A DNA stretch of 64,000 bases from NCBI GenBank assembly GCA_020543525.1, contig JAHYIO010000003.1, forward strand, positions 2,480,001-2,544,000. The letters are read 5' to 3'. This DNA is from Coriolopsis trogii. Taxonomy: Eukaryota > Basidiomycota > Agaricomycetes > Polyporales > Polyporaceae. The notes under the pieces are model-generated. The model was not told where the DNA came from and made no database searches. It saw only the letters and a list, made by a program, of their open reading frames with translations. A program made the translations under genes and the position numbers. This document shows, piece after piece, positions 11,711-22,795 of the stretch (the first letter of the stretch is position 1; each line of letters starts with the position of its first letter).

Positions 11711-12347
11711 GCATGCCCTACCATCCGGACCAAGACTCGCCTCATTGGAACAATGCTAGTCGCATCTGTAGTTGCATCACAGATGCTCCTCAATCTCGAC
11801 CGCCTCCGCGACCTTCGCCTCATGGACTCGGAGCATTACCCGCAATAATACCAGGCTGACCGCGCCCCTGCGCTTGCGCGTGCAGCATTTGAGGCCATGT
11901 TTGGCGAGCCGGTCCCCACGGCGATAGTGGTCGACTCAAGTTTGACAATGTCAAGCTCGGCGACCATGGGTGCTGGTGGGCCATCGTCAGTTGCAGGCCA
12001 GACATTTTATCACTCGAGTTACGATTGGGAAGTGTCTAGCTGCCTGATGGACATGTACACTACTGGCCTTGGTTGGGACGACGTGAATGAGAAGACAGAT
12101 GCTGCACACGAGATTCATACGTCCCAGACTCAGACCCTTGAGCAGGTCCGTGCGATCCTCCTAAAAATGCTGCACTTGTGCGTGTTCCCTGTCGTACGCA
12201 TTGAGAACGACTGTTAGCAACCCATTCATTCTCTGTAGCAACTGCCTCGACGGGGTTGACCGCTACTACAAATGGTCGGGCTGGAATGATCCCGAAAACT
12301 ACCTCGCCCAGCGTTGGTCCTCCGCCATTCATTTCCACGTTGGATAG
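11711..12347 (+). other. Possible small unrecognised gene or relic
   Basis: The plus frame through 11711-11827 reads with a hydrophobic run (LIGTMLVASVVASQMLL) followed by NLDRLRDLRLMDSEHYPQ. It then meets a TAA at 11845-11847, after which the same frame continues as YQADRAPALARAAFEAMFGEPVPTA up to a possible splice site near 12143. A terminal exon reading NCLDGVDRYYKWSGWNDPE ends at a TAG at 12345-12347. The protein-like composition suggests a gene with a mis-called or mutated stop, but the splice phases could not be reconciled. No family is recognised. It may be a recent pseudogene. Confidence 0.3.
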
Positions 12348-12502
12348 AAGTGAATCTGGTTCAACGTATAGGGCGACGCGAGTTGTATGCACCTTTGTAT
12401 CATCATATCTAACCCTTCCCTCTTACTTGTTCTCCACACCCATACGACCGTGGCATTCCAATACAAAACAGAAAACTACGATAAATTAAACGAAACATAG
12501 TA

Positions 12503-14111
12503 TTAGTAACCATCCTTACCCGGGACCACACCGTAGGCCGCGCCACCCTTGCCAAACATCCTCCGTAAGTCGCTTGCGAGCGCCTCTGGCTGCTCAAAGG
12601 CAGCAAAGTGACCTCCTTTCGCATGCGAGGACTCAAAGACGACCTTGCCGATCATGTGAGCCCACCTGCGCAAGATGAGATCTGAGTCCGATTGCCCCTT
12701 GATATATGGGAAAGGGGTGAACGTACGACTTGGGTGTGCTGATGGGCTCGCCGGGGAAATAGGCTACCCCGAGGGGAACAGAAGTCCAACGCGTACCCTC
12801 GAAGAGGTCGGAAGTCTCGTTTCCTCGGGTCAATTCGTAGTATATACGCGATGACGCAACAGGGCCGCTGCGAGAGAACCAGTAGATAGAGATCCACTCG
12901 AGCACTATGGATGGGTGGTCAGTGCAGCACGGCGAGCATCGGGTCGATGCAGCATACCCTCGTCATCGGTCCAGGGATAATCGTCAGACGCGGCTATGAG
13001 TTTCTCGTAGATCCAGGCGAGGAGCCCGACGGGCGAATCCGTGAGGCTGTATGCGATCGTCTGCGGCTTGGTGGCCATCATGGTAAAATAACCAAATTCC
13101 TTCTTGCGGACCCTCAACGCGGTGCTGATCTTGTCACGGATATATTTGTTGAAGGGCATGGTGAGCAATTCTAGAAATAGCAGCGGGTTGGACCAGAACG
13201 TGGGTACACGATAACTGAGGACGTGATCATATTGTCAACTTGCTTATCGAGACTCCATGAACGGCGGACTCACACGGGCATGTTGGTGTGCCAAGCTTTG
13301 ACATTTGTATGTCCGAACTTGTTGACGGTGTAGACGCCGATCTAGAAAGAGATCGTCGGGAAGAATACTGCGGTCAAAGGAAAGCGTCACGTACAGTATG
13401 GCCAAAGTCCCCGCCTTGGTAGACTACCGAGGGACGTTTAGAAGTTGGATAAAGAGCGGAGCAGACGCTGCTTGCTTACCATACTCGGTATATCCGAGAG
13501 AGAGCATGAGCTTGTTCATCACCTGCTTTGCGTCAGCATCGCAAAGCAACCATACCAACAAGGAAAGGCGGACCTCGGCGTACTGGAAGCCAGCAAAGCC
13601 AGGTTTATTTGGTCCCTGGGAGAAGCCAAAACCTGGCAGACTAGGGGCAACGACGTGGAAGCTGGGGTGCTCGGGAGAAGACGAGCTAAGGAGGGGTAGT
13701 AGTTTGCGAACTTCGAGAAAATGTCCGGGCCCTAGAGGGTGATCGTTAACAGGCCTGGGATATATGAACCAGCGAGAGATAGCGCTTACAGCCATGGACG
13801 AAGAGAAGGGGGATAGCATTGGGATTGTCGCTCTTCTTGTGGACATAATGAATGTTGAGGGAGCCAAAGCCTTCGACTGGAATGTCGCGGGTGAACATGG
13901 GGAGAGTGTTGATCTTGGCCTCAGCAGCGCGCCAGTCGAAACCTTCTTGCCAGCGTGCAATGAGACGTTTGACATCGGAGAGAGGGACGCCATATTGCCA
14001 GCCGGCATCGTCGAGCTCGTTTGGGAAGCGAACGAGGTTGAGCTTTTGGCGAAGGACGTCAAGATCGGCGTCGGGAACAGCGAGCGTGAACGGTGTGGCC
14101 GAGTCAGTCAT
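12503..14111 (-). CDS. Epoxide hydrolase, EHN/microsomal-type alpha/beta hydrolase
   Basis: Alpha/beta hydrolase converting epoxides to diols. The N-terminal EHN region reads [19 protein letters not shown] and [19 protein letters not shown]. The oxyanion motif HGWPGHFLEV is formed by joining the exon ending at about 13792 to the next one. [15 protein letters not shown] follows, and the nucleophile is the Asp in YQGGDFGH (about 13398-13420). The C-terminal half has [17 protein letters not shown] and [16 protein letters not shown] segments, and the catalytic His is in [14 protein letters not shown] (about 12600-12625). The stop is at 12503-12505. The start at 14111 ([10 protein letters not shown]) best fits the EHN domain; an in-frame ATG 72 bp upstream is possible. 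Five to seven short introns are required. It is divergent from the next gene. Confidence 0.9.
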
Positions 14112-14556
14112 TTTGAGTGATAGGGGCGGAAGTGAGGGGAACGCAGAGATGAAGAGATGACCGAGGTCGTCGATTTCAGTCAAGTATTAAAGGCCCTGGA
14201 TAGAGCTGCGGGCAATGATCGAACAATGCGGCAAAGACGGCGGTTGATGAGGCCCGAGCCTTGCAGAGGAACGATGGCCATGTTGTCGTCTCGGACGATG
14301 TCGGATAGCGAGTGAGTCACCAGGAGGCGGCCAAGAGGTTGATGCCACTGATGAGCGACGGACGAGTGCCTGTGACTGCTCGAGTCGCCTCTGCTCGAGT
14401 TTCAGCACGACATATGAACTTGCACTCCATACTGACGAGCGCTCCAGTTACTAATACTGGCGGTTGAGATCGCGCTGTTGACGCCTGTTTGTTCTCGCAC
14501 GTGCCGTGCACACTTGCAAAGTCGAGCTCGCTGCAAAGTCGCGTCTGTTGGCCACG
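14112..14556. promoter_or_regulatory. Divergent intergenic region
   Basis: This 445-bp spacer lies between the minus-strand epoxide hydrolase and the plus-strand mitochondrial gene, so it should contain both promoters. The ORFs across it are antisense shadows without family signal. No clear TATA box is visible. Confidence 0.4.
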
Positions 14557-15721
14557 ATGTCCTCGGTCCTCACCGCCTTCCGCCGACCTCTACCCCGCCC
14601 CCTCGTCCGCCATGCACCGCGCCTACGCACCTCTCTTGCCCATCACCGTGCAATCCACGTAACCTCAGTCGGTGAGCTGTCGTTCTTCGGACCGCGTGTT
14701 ATACTCGCACTCACTCGCTTGTCTAGTCCACAAGAAGAAACAGCAGGCTGCTGTTTCCGACAAGGACGACCTCTTCGCAGACACACAAGACGACGCAGAC
14801 GAATCTCTCTTCTCCTCATCCGGCGACCTCTTCACCCAACCAAGCAGGCCCACATCTTCAGCCCAAACCTCCTCTGCTACGCCCCGGAACATTCCTCCTC
14901 ATAACCCGTCTGTACCGGCCCCATCTGTCGACAACTCTACCCGTTTTGAAGAACAGTGCCAGTTCCTCCATGACTGTCTAGTCACCAAAACTGAGAAGCG
15001 CGTCCCTCGCGATACTGCCTTACTCCATCTCTTCAATGTCGCCTCCACACCAGACCAGCTGGAGCGTGCCGTCGAATTGCTCCCCAAGTGGCGAGATAAT
15101 AGGAGAGAGTTCCGTGCTAGTACCGCCACGTCATTAGCACGTAAGTCTTCTTCAATCCATGTCTCCGATATCGACCTCGTATGGGCCGGCACGTCACATG
15201 TCAATACCCTCTGATGACCTTCTCCTCTAGGACGATGTCATGTACTCCGGTGCCCCGAGCTCGCCCTCAGGGTCTTCGCTAATCGTCCCAAATACGGCCT
15301 CGATCTCACATTGGACGCAGCTCGCCTCATTGTTCACGGTCTCATCCAGCGCCCCGTCCAGGACGTGATCACCTTCGCGTCTCTCTTCAGCATCTACAAC
15401 TTGCCTCCGATCTCTTCAGACCTCTACTTCACGTCCTTCGTCCTGCACTCTCTTCTCAAAGACGGGTCTGAAGAGGCCGTCGAACTCGCCCAAACAATGG
15501 TCCCTGCCCTTCAGCAGCTGTTAGAAAGTGCAGAGCCCGCATCTTGGTCGTTGGCGCGGCAAGCGGAACGTCCAGGTGACAAGCAAGAAAAAGCGTGGGT
15601 CGCATCCGCGCTCTCGAGCGTTCAAAACGATCTTCGATCTCGTGGACTTGAGACTGCTTGGTTGGACAACTGGATGCATGCGAGCGGATACGATGTTATG
15701 CAGTCTAGAATACGACAGTAG
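14557..15721 (+). CDS. Predicted mitochondrial protein, helical, function unknown
   Basis: The N-terminus (MSSVLTAFRRPLPRPLVRHA) is rich in Arg, Leu and Ala and lacks acidic residues, a strong mitochondrial presequence. It is followed by an acidic Ser-rich linker (about residues 50-110) and then an alpha-helical region: RFEEQCQFLHDCLVTK, LLHLFNVASTPDQLERAVEL, ALRVFANRPKYGLDLTLDAA and DVITFASLFSIYNLPP. Introns at 14672-14726 and 15141-15230 leave 1020 bp (339 aa). The helical pairs resemble PPR or mitoribosomal mS27-type proteins, but this is only a suggestion. It is the last intact gene before the repeat-rich region. Confidence 0.75.
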
Positions 15722-16357
15722 ATGCTGCTTGTACAGCCTACGGCTTTACGGTACAAGCTGTTAATGTTTGCGACAACGCAGGTCGCAATGTTATGATATG
15801 CTTCTGCTTTGAGTCAGCTGCTGACATTCAACCAAGGCATCCTCCGCCAGCAAATCAGATGCCAGACCAGGCTCCTAAAACCATTTGTTCTTAGTGTTCT
15901 CGTTTTCTGATGAGGTAGGCCCAGCACAAACACGTCCACATCACGTGATCTTTTCTGTCGACTGGGGTGCAGCATTGTGATACCCTTACCGGGCTGTCAC
16001 TCTTAGCTAGCAGTGAGAGGTAGAAGGGGAGTGGAAAACGAACTCGAAGCTGGGGATCGTTGCCCAGCTTCGCAGTCCTTCTATACATTTCCGGGGGCTC
16101 TCTGTCTGTAGCATCAGGAAAACGTCAACGTAGCCAAGGGGGTCGCGGAATGTAAGCGCCCGACCAGAGGTCCATACATACCCCGAGGTCAGGAAGTCAG
16201 CCTGAAAATATTGACCACCTCTGTAGGCGCCCATGTACATAGAGTTCTTGCAAAGACAAGCATGTGTGAGCAACCGGGTCACTCGAGACCAACAGTTTAG
16301 TCCTAAGATGAGCGCAAATGTGTATCATCAGGAAAACTGCAAAAGTCTGAGCGCCTT
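15722..16357. other. Boundary into repeat-rich DNA; repeat R1 copy 1
   Basis: No gene is supported. At 15971-16077 lies repeat R1 (tgatacccttacc then gctgtcactcttagctagca), matched at 28648-28759. At about 16080-16115 the segment gggggctctctgtctgta is shared with 34809-34827. These are the first transposon-derived sequences after the gene block. Confidence 0.6.
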
Positions 16358-16649
16358 ACGGTCCTTACGGGCCGCCGGTAAGGACCGTGAGGGCTACGAG
16401 ACCTCTCGGGATGGTCGGATACCGCGCTCTCTCGGGTAGCAAAAGGAAGTGATGGCATACGGGAATGAATGGAGACATTTTGCGACTGAAATGGGGAGGG
16501 ACAGCATCTGAGGGGCGTTGTGTTGGTGACCTCATGCAGAGCGTCTACGGAGGTCTTAACGGGGGTCTGATGGCCCTTACTCTTTTAGTCCTTACGGCGT
16601 CTCACGGGTACTTATCGGTCCTTACGCTCCTTAGTAAGGACCGATAAGT
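16358..16649. repeat. Pair of related perfect hairpins (GGTCCTTAC family)
   Basis: Hairpin 1 at 16358-16388 has an 11-bp perfect stem (ACGGTCCTTAC) and a 9-nt loop. Hairpin 2 at 16610-16649 has a 16-bp perfect stem (ACTTATCGGTCCTTAC) and an 8-nt loop. Both share GGTCCTTAC/GTAAGGACC, and a single gtccttac also occurs at about 16588. The pair may mark the ends or sub-ends of a small nonautonomous element. Confidence 0.7.
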
Positions 16650-16661
16650 ACTTTGCAGGTT

Positions 16662-17230
16662 TTACTGATGATATTTGTGCCCAAAGTGCGGAATATGGTA
16701 GCAATACGGGTTGGGACATGAGCACTCAAACACCATGTTAGTTGTATAGAAGGTCTTGTACATATGTACTGTGGTATACAGCGAAATGAGAGATGAGAGG
16801 GGAAACAAAAGAGAGACAGGGTGACAGTGAAGAATAGCAGGAGACATGTGAGCGAGTGAGTTCACAAGTGACAGAGAGTGCACAAGTGAGGCACTCGAAG
16901 GGTGGATGAAGACAGCAAGAGTGGTAGAGAACGGAGAGAGCACATGGAGTGTGCCACCAAGAGCCAGCAAAGGAAGGAGACGGAGGAGAGAGAATGGAAT
17001 AGTCTTACCCAGCCCAGTTATCCTGAGTGTCCTCACTGTCCTTACTACTCTCGCTGTCCTCGCCATCATTGTGATGTTCATGCTTCTCGCCTTCCACACC
17101 GGGTGAATTATTGTGGGGATATAGCTATTATGTTGCTTGCCATAGGTGATACAGCGATCCTCCAAGAGAGAGACGGCAGAGAGCACAGACAATGAGAGAG
17201 AGAGAGAGGATCAGAGCGAGCATGTAACGA
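16662..17230. repeat. Purine-rich low-complexity stretch
   Basis: GA-rich simple sequence dominated by agaga/gagag, with scattered cacaagtga units. The minus-strand ORF at 16662-17192 is hydrophobic low complexity produced by this bias. No gene is supported. Confidence 0.5.
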
Positions 17231-17388
17231 GGTGAAATGGCGGCCCAACTGTACAAATAGGTTTCCAGATGACATCATACCTGCTGTATATGGATAGACG
17301 CCTGCTTACATACGTACATACCTCAACCGCTGAGACCCTTAAGGAAAAAAACAACCCATGTGATACTTCAACATTCCGCAACCCCCTT

Positions 17389-17535
17389 GAATGTAGCCCC
17401 AAGTACCCCAAGTCCGACTTGGGGAGTGACTTGGCCAAGTCCATGAGGACTTAGCCAAGTCAAGTCCTGGACTTCTGTAAGTCGGGGACTTGGGCCAAGA
17501 CGTGCCCCAAGTCACTTCTCAAGTATATACTCAAG
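17389..17535. repeat. CAAGT/ACTTG-rich repeat, left copy
   Basis: Dense alternation of CCAAGTC and GACTTGG in both orientations, able to fold on itself. A related segment at about 20255-20362 shows similarity in inverted orientation (ggccaagtccatg; ggccaagac...ccccaag). The two could be degenerate terminal inverted repeats of a 3-kb element, or two insertions of one satellite. Confidence 0.55.
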
Positions 17536-18233
17536 TTGAGCAGTATGATACTATGTTGTTCAATGTGCACAATATAGGGTCAATTTTGTTGATTCTGACG
17601 TCACAATGATACTACAACACATCAGCAGGAGGTACATACATGATATCTATATAGGCAAGCATGGCGAAAGTGTATTGTACCAAGCAGGGATGACGGCGTC
17701 ATGCATCAAATACAGAGTGAATAGACAGAGCACCATTGGCGTGTCAGCAGAGAGCAACTGCAGAGAGCAAGAGATTAAAGAGAGAACAGAAAACAACAGC
17801 AAAGAGATGCTATAGAAAGTGCAGAGAGTACCACAAGAGCAGGAAGGGCAGAAAGCGAGCAGGAGGATCAGAAAGCAAGAGCGTGTCAAGAGTGCAGAGT
17901 AGAGAGAGTATACAGCAAGGAACATGATCACATACATGTTCAGTGTGGGTGCAACCTTGTCTCGCCCGCTCTCAATGTCATTGTACAGCATCCATGCATT
18001 CTTCAGCCAGTGCTCCGAAGTTATCCGGGAGAGGGCTGGGAGGGTTGTGTATGCTGGTCGGGTTTGTAGGAAGCTGCGCATGTTTGATGTCAACGAGATA
18101 TGAAGAATAGTCTTGCCCAAGCGAAGGCCATGAACCCAACAGCGAAGTCACCTCTTGAGCTTCTGGATTGGTGTGGCATAGAGCATTTGAGGAAGACTTT
18201 GGTAGCTGTAGTGGGCAAGAGATTGAACTAATA
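17536..18233. other. Low-complexity AT/GA-rich sequence
   Basis: About 700 bp with no supported gene. The minus ORF at 17647-18120 encodes a hydrophobic low-complexity peptide from an agaga/gcagag-biased strand and has no family signature. Confidence 0.4.
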
Positions 18234-19779
18234 CAGTGGCGGTCAAAAATAATGCTTGCCCCCATTTTTTCGCATTTTCTCCATAAGTATATCCTATATA
18301 GCCAGACTGTGTGCTGTAACATATTACTAGTGCTGCACATTACTTATGCATGTAATCATTGGCACTCCCTACCTAATAAAAGCCTGGTAATGCAGCTAGG
18401 ATGCACATTGGATAAGTGTAAAATTAAGCATTATCTAAATGATTTGACTGATTTCCTACTACCAGATTGAGACATATGAATGCATTCTCTACAAAGGTCT
18501 ACTAAACCATGTACAATGTGGCCGTATTAACTGGCAACTGCATTCATAATTGTGTCCATTTTAGGCAGTCACCCTCTGAAAACCCAGGACTGTATCTCAC
18601 CCTAGGACTCACAAAGCCAAGTCCTAATGTGTATACAAATACTATGGGGCCAATTGTATAGAACACTATATTATACGGGCTACTTTCATGCAGTTCTAAG
18701 GTCTTAAGGAAGTTTTAATGTGGGTAATGCTGATTTATGAGTGACAAAATTGAGCATATTTCGACTTTGATCTCCAATCATGGAGTGTAGATATTCTCTG
18801 CTATTGCCAAATTATGTGTTGGCATAGATACTATATTGCTATATAGGAGATGTGTGAAAGATTCAACTCTACTTAGCTAGATCAGCAAAAAGTCACAATA
18901 CCAACTATGCTCCAAAGGATGCAATAGTAGTAATTGTGGCCTGGCTCTCCTACAACACCTGATGTTTCAATTCAGTGTCTATTTAATAGAACACTATGTT
19001 ATGCAAATATTGCTATGGCTTACAGCTTATGAATACCTAGCATCAAGGATAAATGACATACTAAACTTTGCTATGCTCTGAAACCCTATGCCATGATAGT
19101 ATTCACATTACTCTACTTGAAGCAAAAACTGGACTGGCAGTCTGAATAGTGGATTATATACTTGGTACTTGAGTTTATGAAATACCCAGCTTTCATGGGT
19201 CAGAACTTACTGGGTCTTTATAGAGAGTAATAATAATACAGGTAGCAAGGCTGCATTCAATACTCAAACCAGATTATTGAATCATCAAGTCTGACAACAA
19301 CCTGGCAAAGTGCGTAGTCACAATGCATACAGGGATACATACTACTATGTACCATGATATTATGACTTCTCAATTGATATAACAGTCTAGGAAGTAATAT
19401 GTTATGGAAGCATTGTTGTCTCATTTATGCAGCTCCCTTAGCAGTTTGTACTACTATCTCTGGTCCCATCAATGCATTAATGGCGATGCATTACTATCAT
19501 CACACAAACAATAGTAGATTGTAATTTCAACTCGTTATAGAGGTCAAAGATGCCTTGTATGGGTCACCTTATGACACCTCTTAAAATAGGGTCACATGAT
19601 TGTTACTTGAAAATCTCTACCAATTCTGAGTCATTCAAACTCTCTCTTGTATGTATGGATAGAGCACATAGTAGGGTATTGATATGTACACAGATGTCCA
19701 GACATTGCTCGAGAATGTTGCCCCAATGCGATATTTTAGACGCCTGATGACCCATGGGTATTATATTTGACCGCTACTG
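18234..19779. mobile_element. Tc1/mariner-like element without transposase ORF
   Basis: A 1546-bp AT-rich segment flanked by TA dinucleotides (18232-18233 and 19780-19781). The left end reads cagtggcggtcaaaaataat, and the reverse complement of the right end reads cagtagcggtcaaatataat; both are Tc1-type termini. Its length matches an autonomous Tc1-like element, but no ORF of useful length remains on either strand, so it is either a decayed copy or a nonautonomous one. Confidence 0.75.
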
Positions 19780-19781
19780 TA

Positions 19782-20254
19782 AGTGCAAAGAATAATGATC
19801 AGAGGGAGTGGTATAAAGAGCCCAAGCACAGTGCTGAAGGAGAACATTGGTAACAAAGGGATACAGTAGCAGAGCGAGACACAGGAGGAGGTGGAGACAT
19901 CAAGACGTCCAGCAGATTCCCAGCAAGACAAGGAGACTAGGTACTGAGAAGAGCATGAGACAGCAAAAGTGCGAGATGGCACAGGGATTTTGGAGCTGCA
20001 AGGATCGTAGACTGCGAAATGGCAAGATTGCGATAGAGGGAGGAAAGAGAGCGGCAATAAGGATCAGTTGATGGAGGCTCCAGCGCTCATGATCTCCCAC
20101 ACTTGCACTCTCAGCGCCTACTAGGGTGGTTCATGCCCATCGATGAAAATGTTGGAGTCTCTACCAGAACAGGCCCTATAGGTGTTCAAAGAAGTGCAAA
20201 CAAATTGCACTCACATATAGATACTTCGACAATACTTGTCATCGCATTTCACTA
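19782..20254. other. GA-rich low-complexity DNA
   Basis: No gene is supported. The composition resembles 16.8-17.2 kb and 17.7-17.9 kb. These may be one older repeat split by the Tc1-like insertion. Confidence 0.4.
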
Positions 20255-20362
20255 TGTCCAAGAATTTGCCCTGCCCCAAGTCTATGTCTTGGGCCAAGTT
20301 CCTGGCGACTTGGACCAAAACATGGACTTGGCCCTCAAGTACCCTCTTAAGTCAGTGTCACA
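20255..20362. repeat. CAAGT/ACTTG-rich repeat, right copy
   Basis: Contains ccccaagtc, ttgggccaagttcc, gacttggacc and gacttggccc. Its reverse complement resembles the left copy at 17389-17535. Confidence 0.5.
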
Positions 20363-20369
20363 TTCCTGA

Positions 20370-20605
20370 TGTATATGACAAGCTACCATTACATGAGCAT
20401 TTGTTAGCTAGCCCTGTTTTATACCAATCTCCAACCCTCCTGACCTTGTTCAACTATGCTAAAAGAGCGTCATGTCAAGCGAGCTTGCAGTTTGCGAGTG
20501 CATGAGTATGGTAGCGACTCACCCATGGTTAGCACGAGGCAAGTGCTGGGTGTGAAAAGTGGCATGTGTTTGGTGCTCGGTCCCACATTGCTCTTGACCA
20601 TAACA
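20370..20605 (-). repeat. LTR family D, 3' LTR of Gypsy element 1
   Basis: This 236-bp sequence opens TGTATATGACAAGC and closes CATAACA on the plus strand. In minus-strand sense it begins TGTTATGGTCAAG and is immediately preceded by the polypurine tract GAGAAGGGGG, as expected for a 3' LTR. A second 236-bp copy is at 34823-35058. No 5' partner is visible near 27 kb. Confidence 0.75.
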
Positions 20606-20988
20606 TTACCCCCTTCTCAAGCATTATGTCCCCATGATATCACTCAGACCCACAGTGGATCAGTTCATGTCTGAGTCCCTTTCCATTTGTCCCATTTGCT
20701 GGCCCAGAAATCCCATTGAGGCATCCTCAGGAGTAGTTATGATCATCTGTCTTGCTTGTGGTGGTATGCATATCTGTGGGGCTGAGAATTGCGCAGTATT
20801 GGAACCTTGGGCAGGTATTCGGATTGGGGAAATAGGCTGAATTGCTAGTAGACTATTCTTGTGAAAATCATTGAGGAGATGTTTGTACTTGTCTAGAAGT
20901 TTGCCTCTGGGGACCCATGTATGTTCAGACCAAGGTTAATCTTGCCATTTGACCAGATATTATAGTGTTTCACCCTATTCCTGAACAT

Positions 20989-22155
20989 TTAGGATAGTTT
21001 CAGGAATAGTGGTTGATCAGTTACTTGTGGAGCTGATGTGACTAGTTTCTCTTGGTTATCAAACTTGGGAGGATGTGCAGGCAATAGGAGATCCTCATTG
21101 AACACTGGGTGGATATTACCAAGACTCTTGGGCAACTTGAGTTTGTAAGCTGCTGCACTGATTTTGGACATCACTTTGAATGGTCCATATTGCTTGTGTT
21201 CAAGCTTCTTCTTTGGCTAGTCTGTGGAGATATGTGTTGCTTCTAATTACACAAGATCACCTGGTTGATATTCATGTGCAGACAGGCGATGTTCATCATA
21301 TCGCTTCTCCATAAGTTCTTGTGCTCGTTGCATACTCTCAGTTGCCTGCTTTGACATCTCTTACATTTATTTCACAAACTCCTCAGCTGACTCAGATTTG
21401 GCCTTTGTTTGTGTTTCTACCCTAGTGAAAGGATGGAAGCCATGGTTCAAAAAGAATGGGGAGTGCTTTGTAGCTTTATGACATTTGTTCCAATATTGCC
21501 AAAGGAAGCCAGTGCACCTAGTCGTCCTGATGGTAGTTGATGAAGATTCGCAAATAGTTCTTGGTTTTATAATTTATGCACTCTATTTGACCATCTGTTT
21601 AAGGATGATAGGCAGTACTTGGGTTCCCTTTGATATCTAATTTCTGATATAGATCTTTTATGAAGTGTGAGACAAATTGTGGTCCTTAATCTAAGGTGAC
21701 CTTTTGTGGTAGTCCATAATAAACATAAAGGTGCTTCAGGAGTATATTGTCATATCCTTTTGAATCTAATGTTTTGTTGTATGGAATAGCAATAATGACT
21801 TTTGACTTCATATTCACAATGACCAGAATAGCATCAAAACCAAGGCAAGTTGGGAGGTCTGTAATCATGTCCACTGAGATATTCTCCTAGTTGTGAGATG
21901 GCACATCATGTGGATTCAGGGGAGCTGCCTTCTTTTGTGTGCATATTTTGGTTCTTTGACAAGTAGCACATTCTTTAATATATCGGGCCACATCTTTATG
22001 GAGTGTTGGCCACCAATAGGATCAATAGATAAGTTCTTGTGTTCTATCTTTTTCTAAGTGTCCTGCCAATACAGAATCATGATGCAATGAAATGATATGT
22101 CCTCAGAGAGTTTCATTATTTGGAACTACTAGCTTTCCCTGCCTGTAGATCAAAC
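20989..22155 (-). pseudogene. Gypsy 1 integrase, broken
   Basis: The frames show a zinc-binding half (YIKECATCQRTKICTQKKAA, about 21930-21990), the core start VDMITDLPTCLGFDAILVIVN (catalytic Asp present), and a C-terminal segment KISAAAYKLKLPKSLGNIHPVFNEDLL (20989-21174) typical of Ty3/Gypsy integrases. Several stops and frame changes separate them. The upstream half is cut by the solo LTR at 22156. Confidence 0.8.
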
Positions 22156-22795
22156 TGTTAAGACTGTGCTGACTCCGAAGTCCGAAGGCCGAGATCAGTA
22201 GAAATGCGACCGGAGGCACAAGGGTCTGATGGTGTTCGGAGTTTGGTGGGGTGAGGACTTCGGTGAAGCTATTGGCAACACCCTGAGTATACACCGGTGT
22301 CCTCAACTTGTGAGAGAAGGCGGAAACGCGGAAACCAAGAGGAGCAGAAGTACAAAGTCCGACTTTGAGTCAGACAATAAGAGAATGAGGTAGAAGGATG
22401 AGCAATGTTCTAAGTGATGACCGGAGTTTGGAGTCCGGAGGTTGGGGTCAGAGGTCGGGCGTGGACTTAGAGAAGAACACGTAGAATTCAGGGGATAACG
22501 AGATATCCAAACTGAGGTACAAGTCTACTGCTACCGAACCTTATATAGTCGGGACTCCGGCCAAGGTCTTGGCAAAATCGGCATAAGTAGACTGGGAGTC
22601 CGATCAGGAATCAGAGTAGATCAAAGTCCGTTGTTCGTGACCTGATCAGACTGATCGGGGTATAGTAACAATTATAAATGCGATGGGACCTATCAAAAAG
22701 AGATGGGACTAAGGTATTAGACATAAAAGGTTAGCGCGGTCGGATATCAGGGTTCGGGGTTCGGGTTTCAGGTCTGATCAGCATGGGACCTAACA
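22156..22795 (-). repeat. Solo LTR, family B, TSD CAAAC
   Basis: This 640-bp sequence begins tgttaagac and ends cctaaca, flanked on both sides by the identical 5 bp caaac (22151-22155, 22796-22800). It is the reverse-complement homologue of 35185-35819. In minus sense it has a TATATAAG box like the plus-sense copy. It has no internal region, so it is a recombination-derived solo LTR inserted into Gypsy 1. Confidence 0.92.

Noticed and set aside
16662..17192. 176-aa minus-strand ORF
   Set aside because: It is produced by a GA-rich simple-sequence strand with no domain or splice support.
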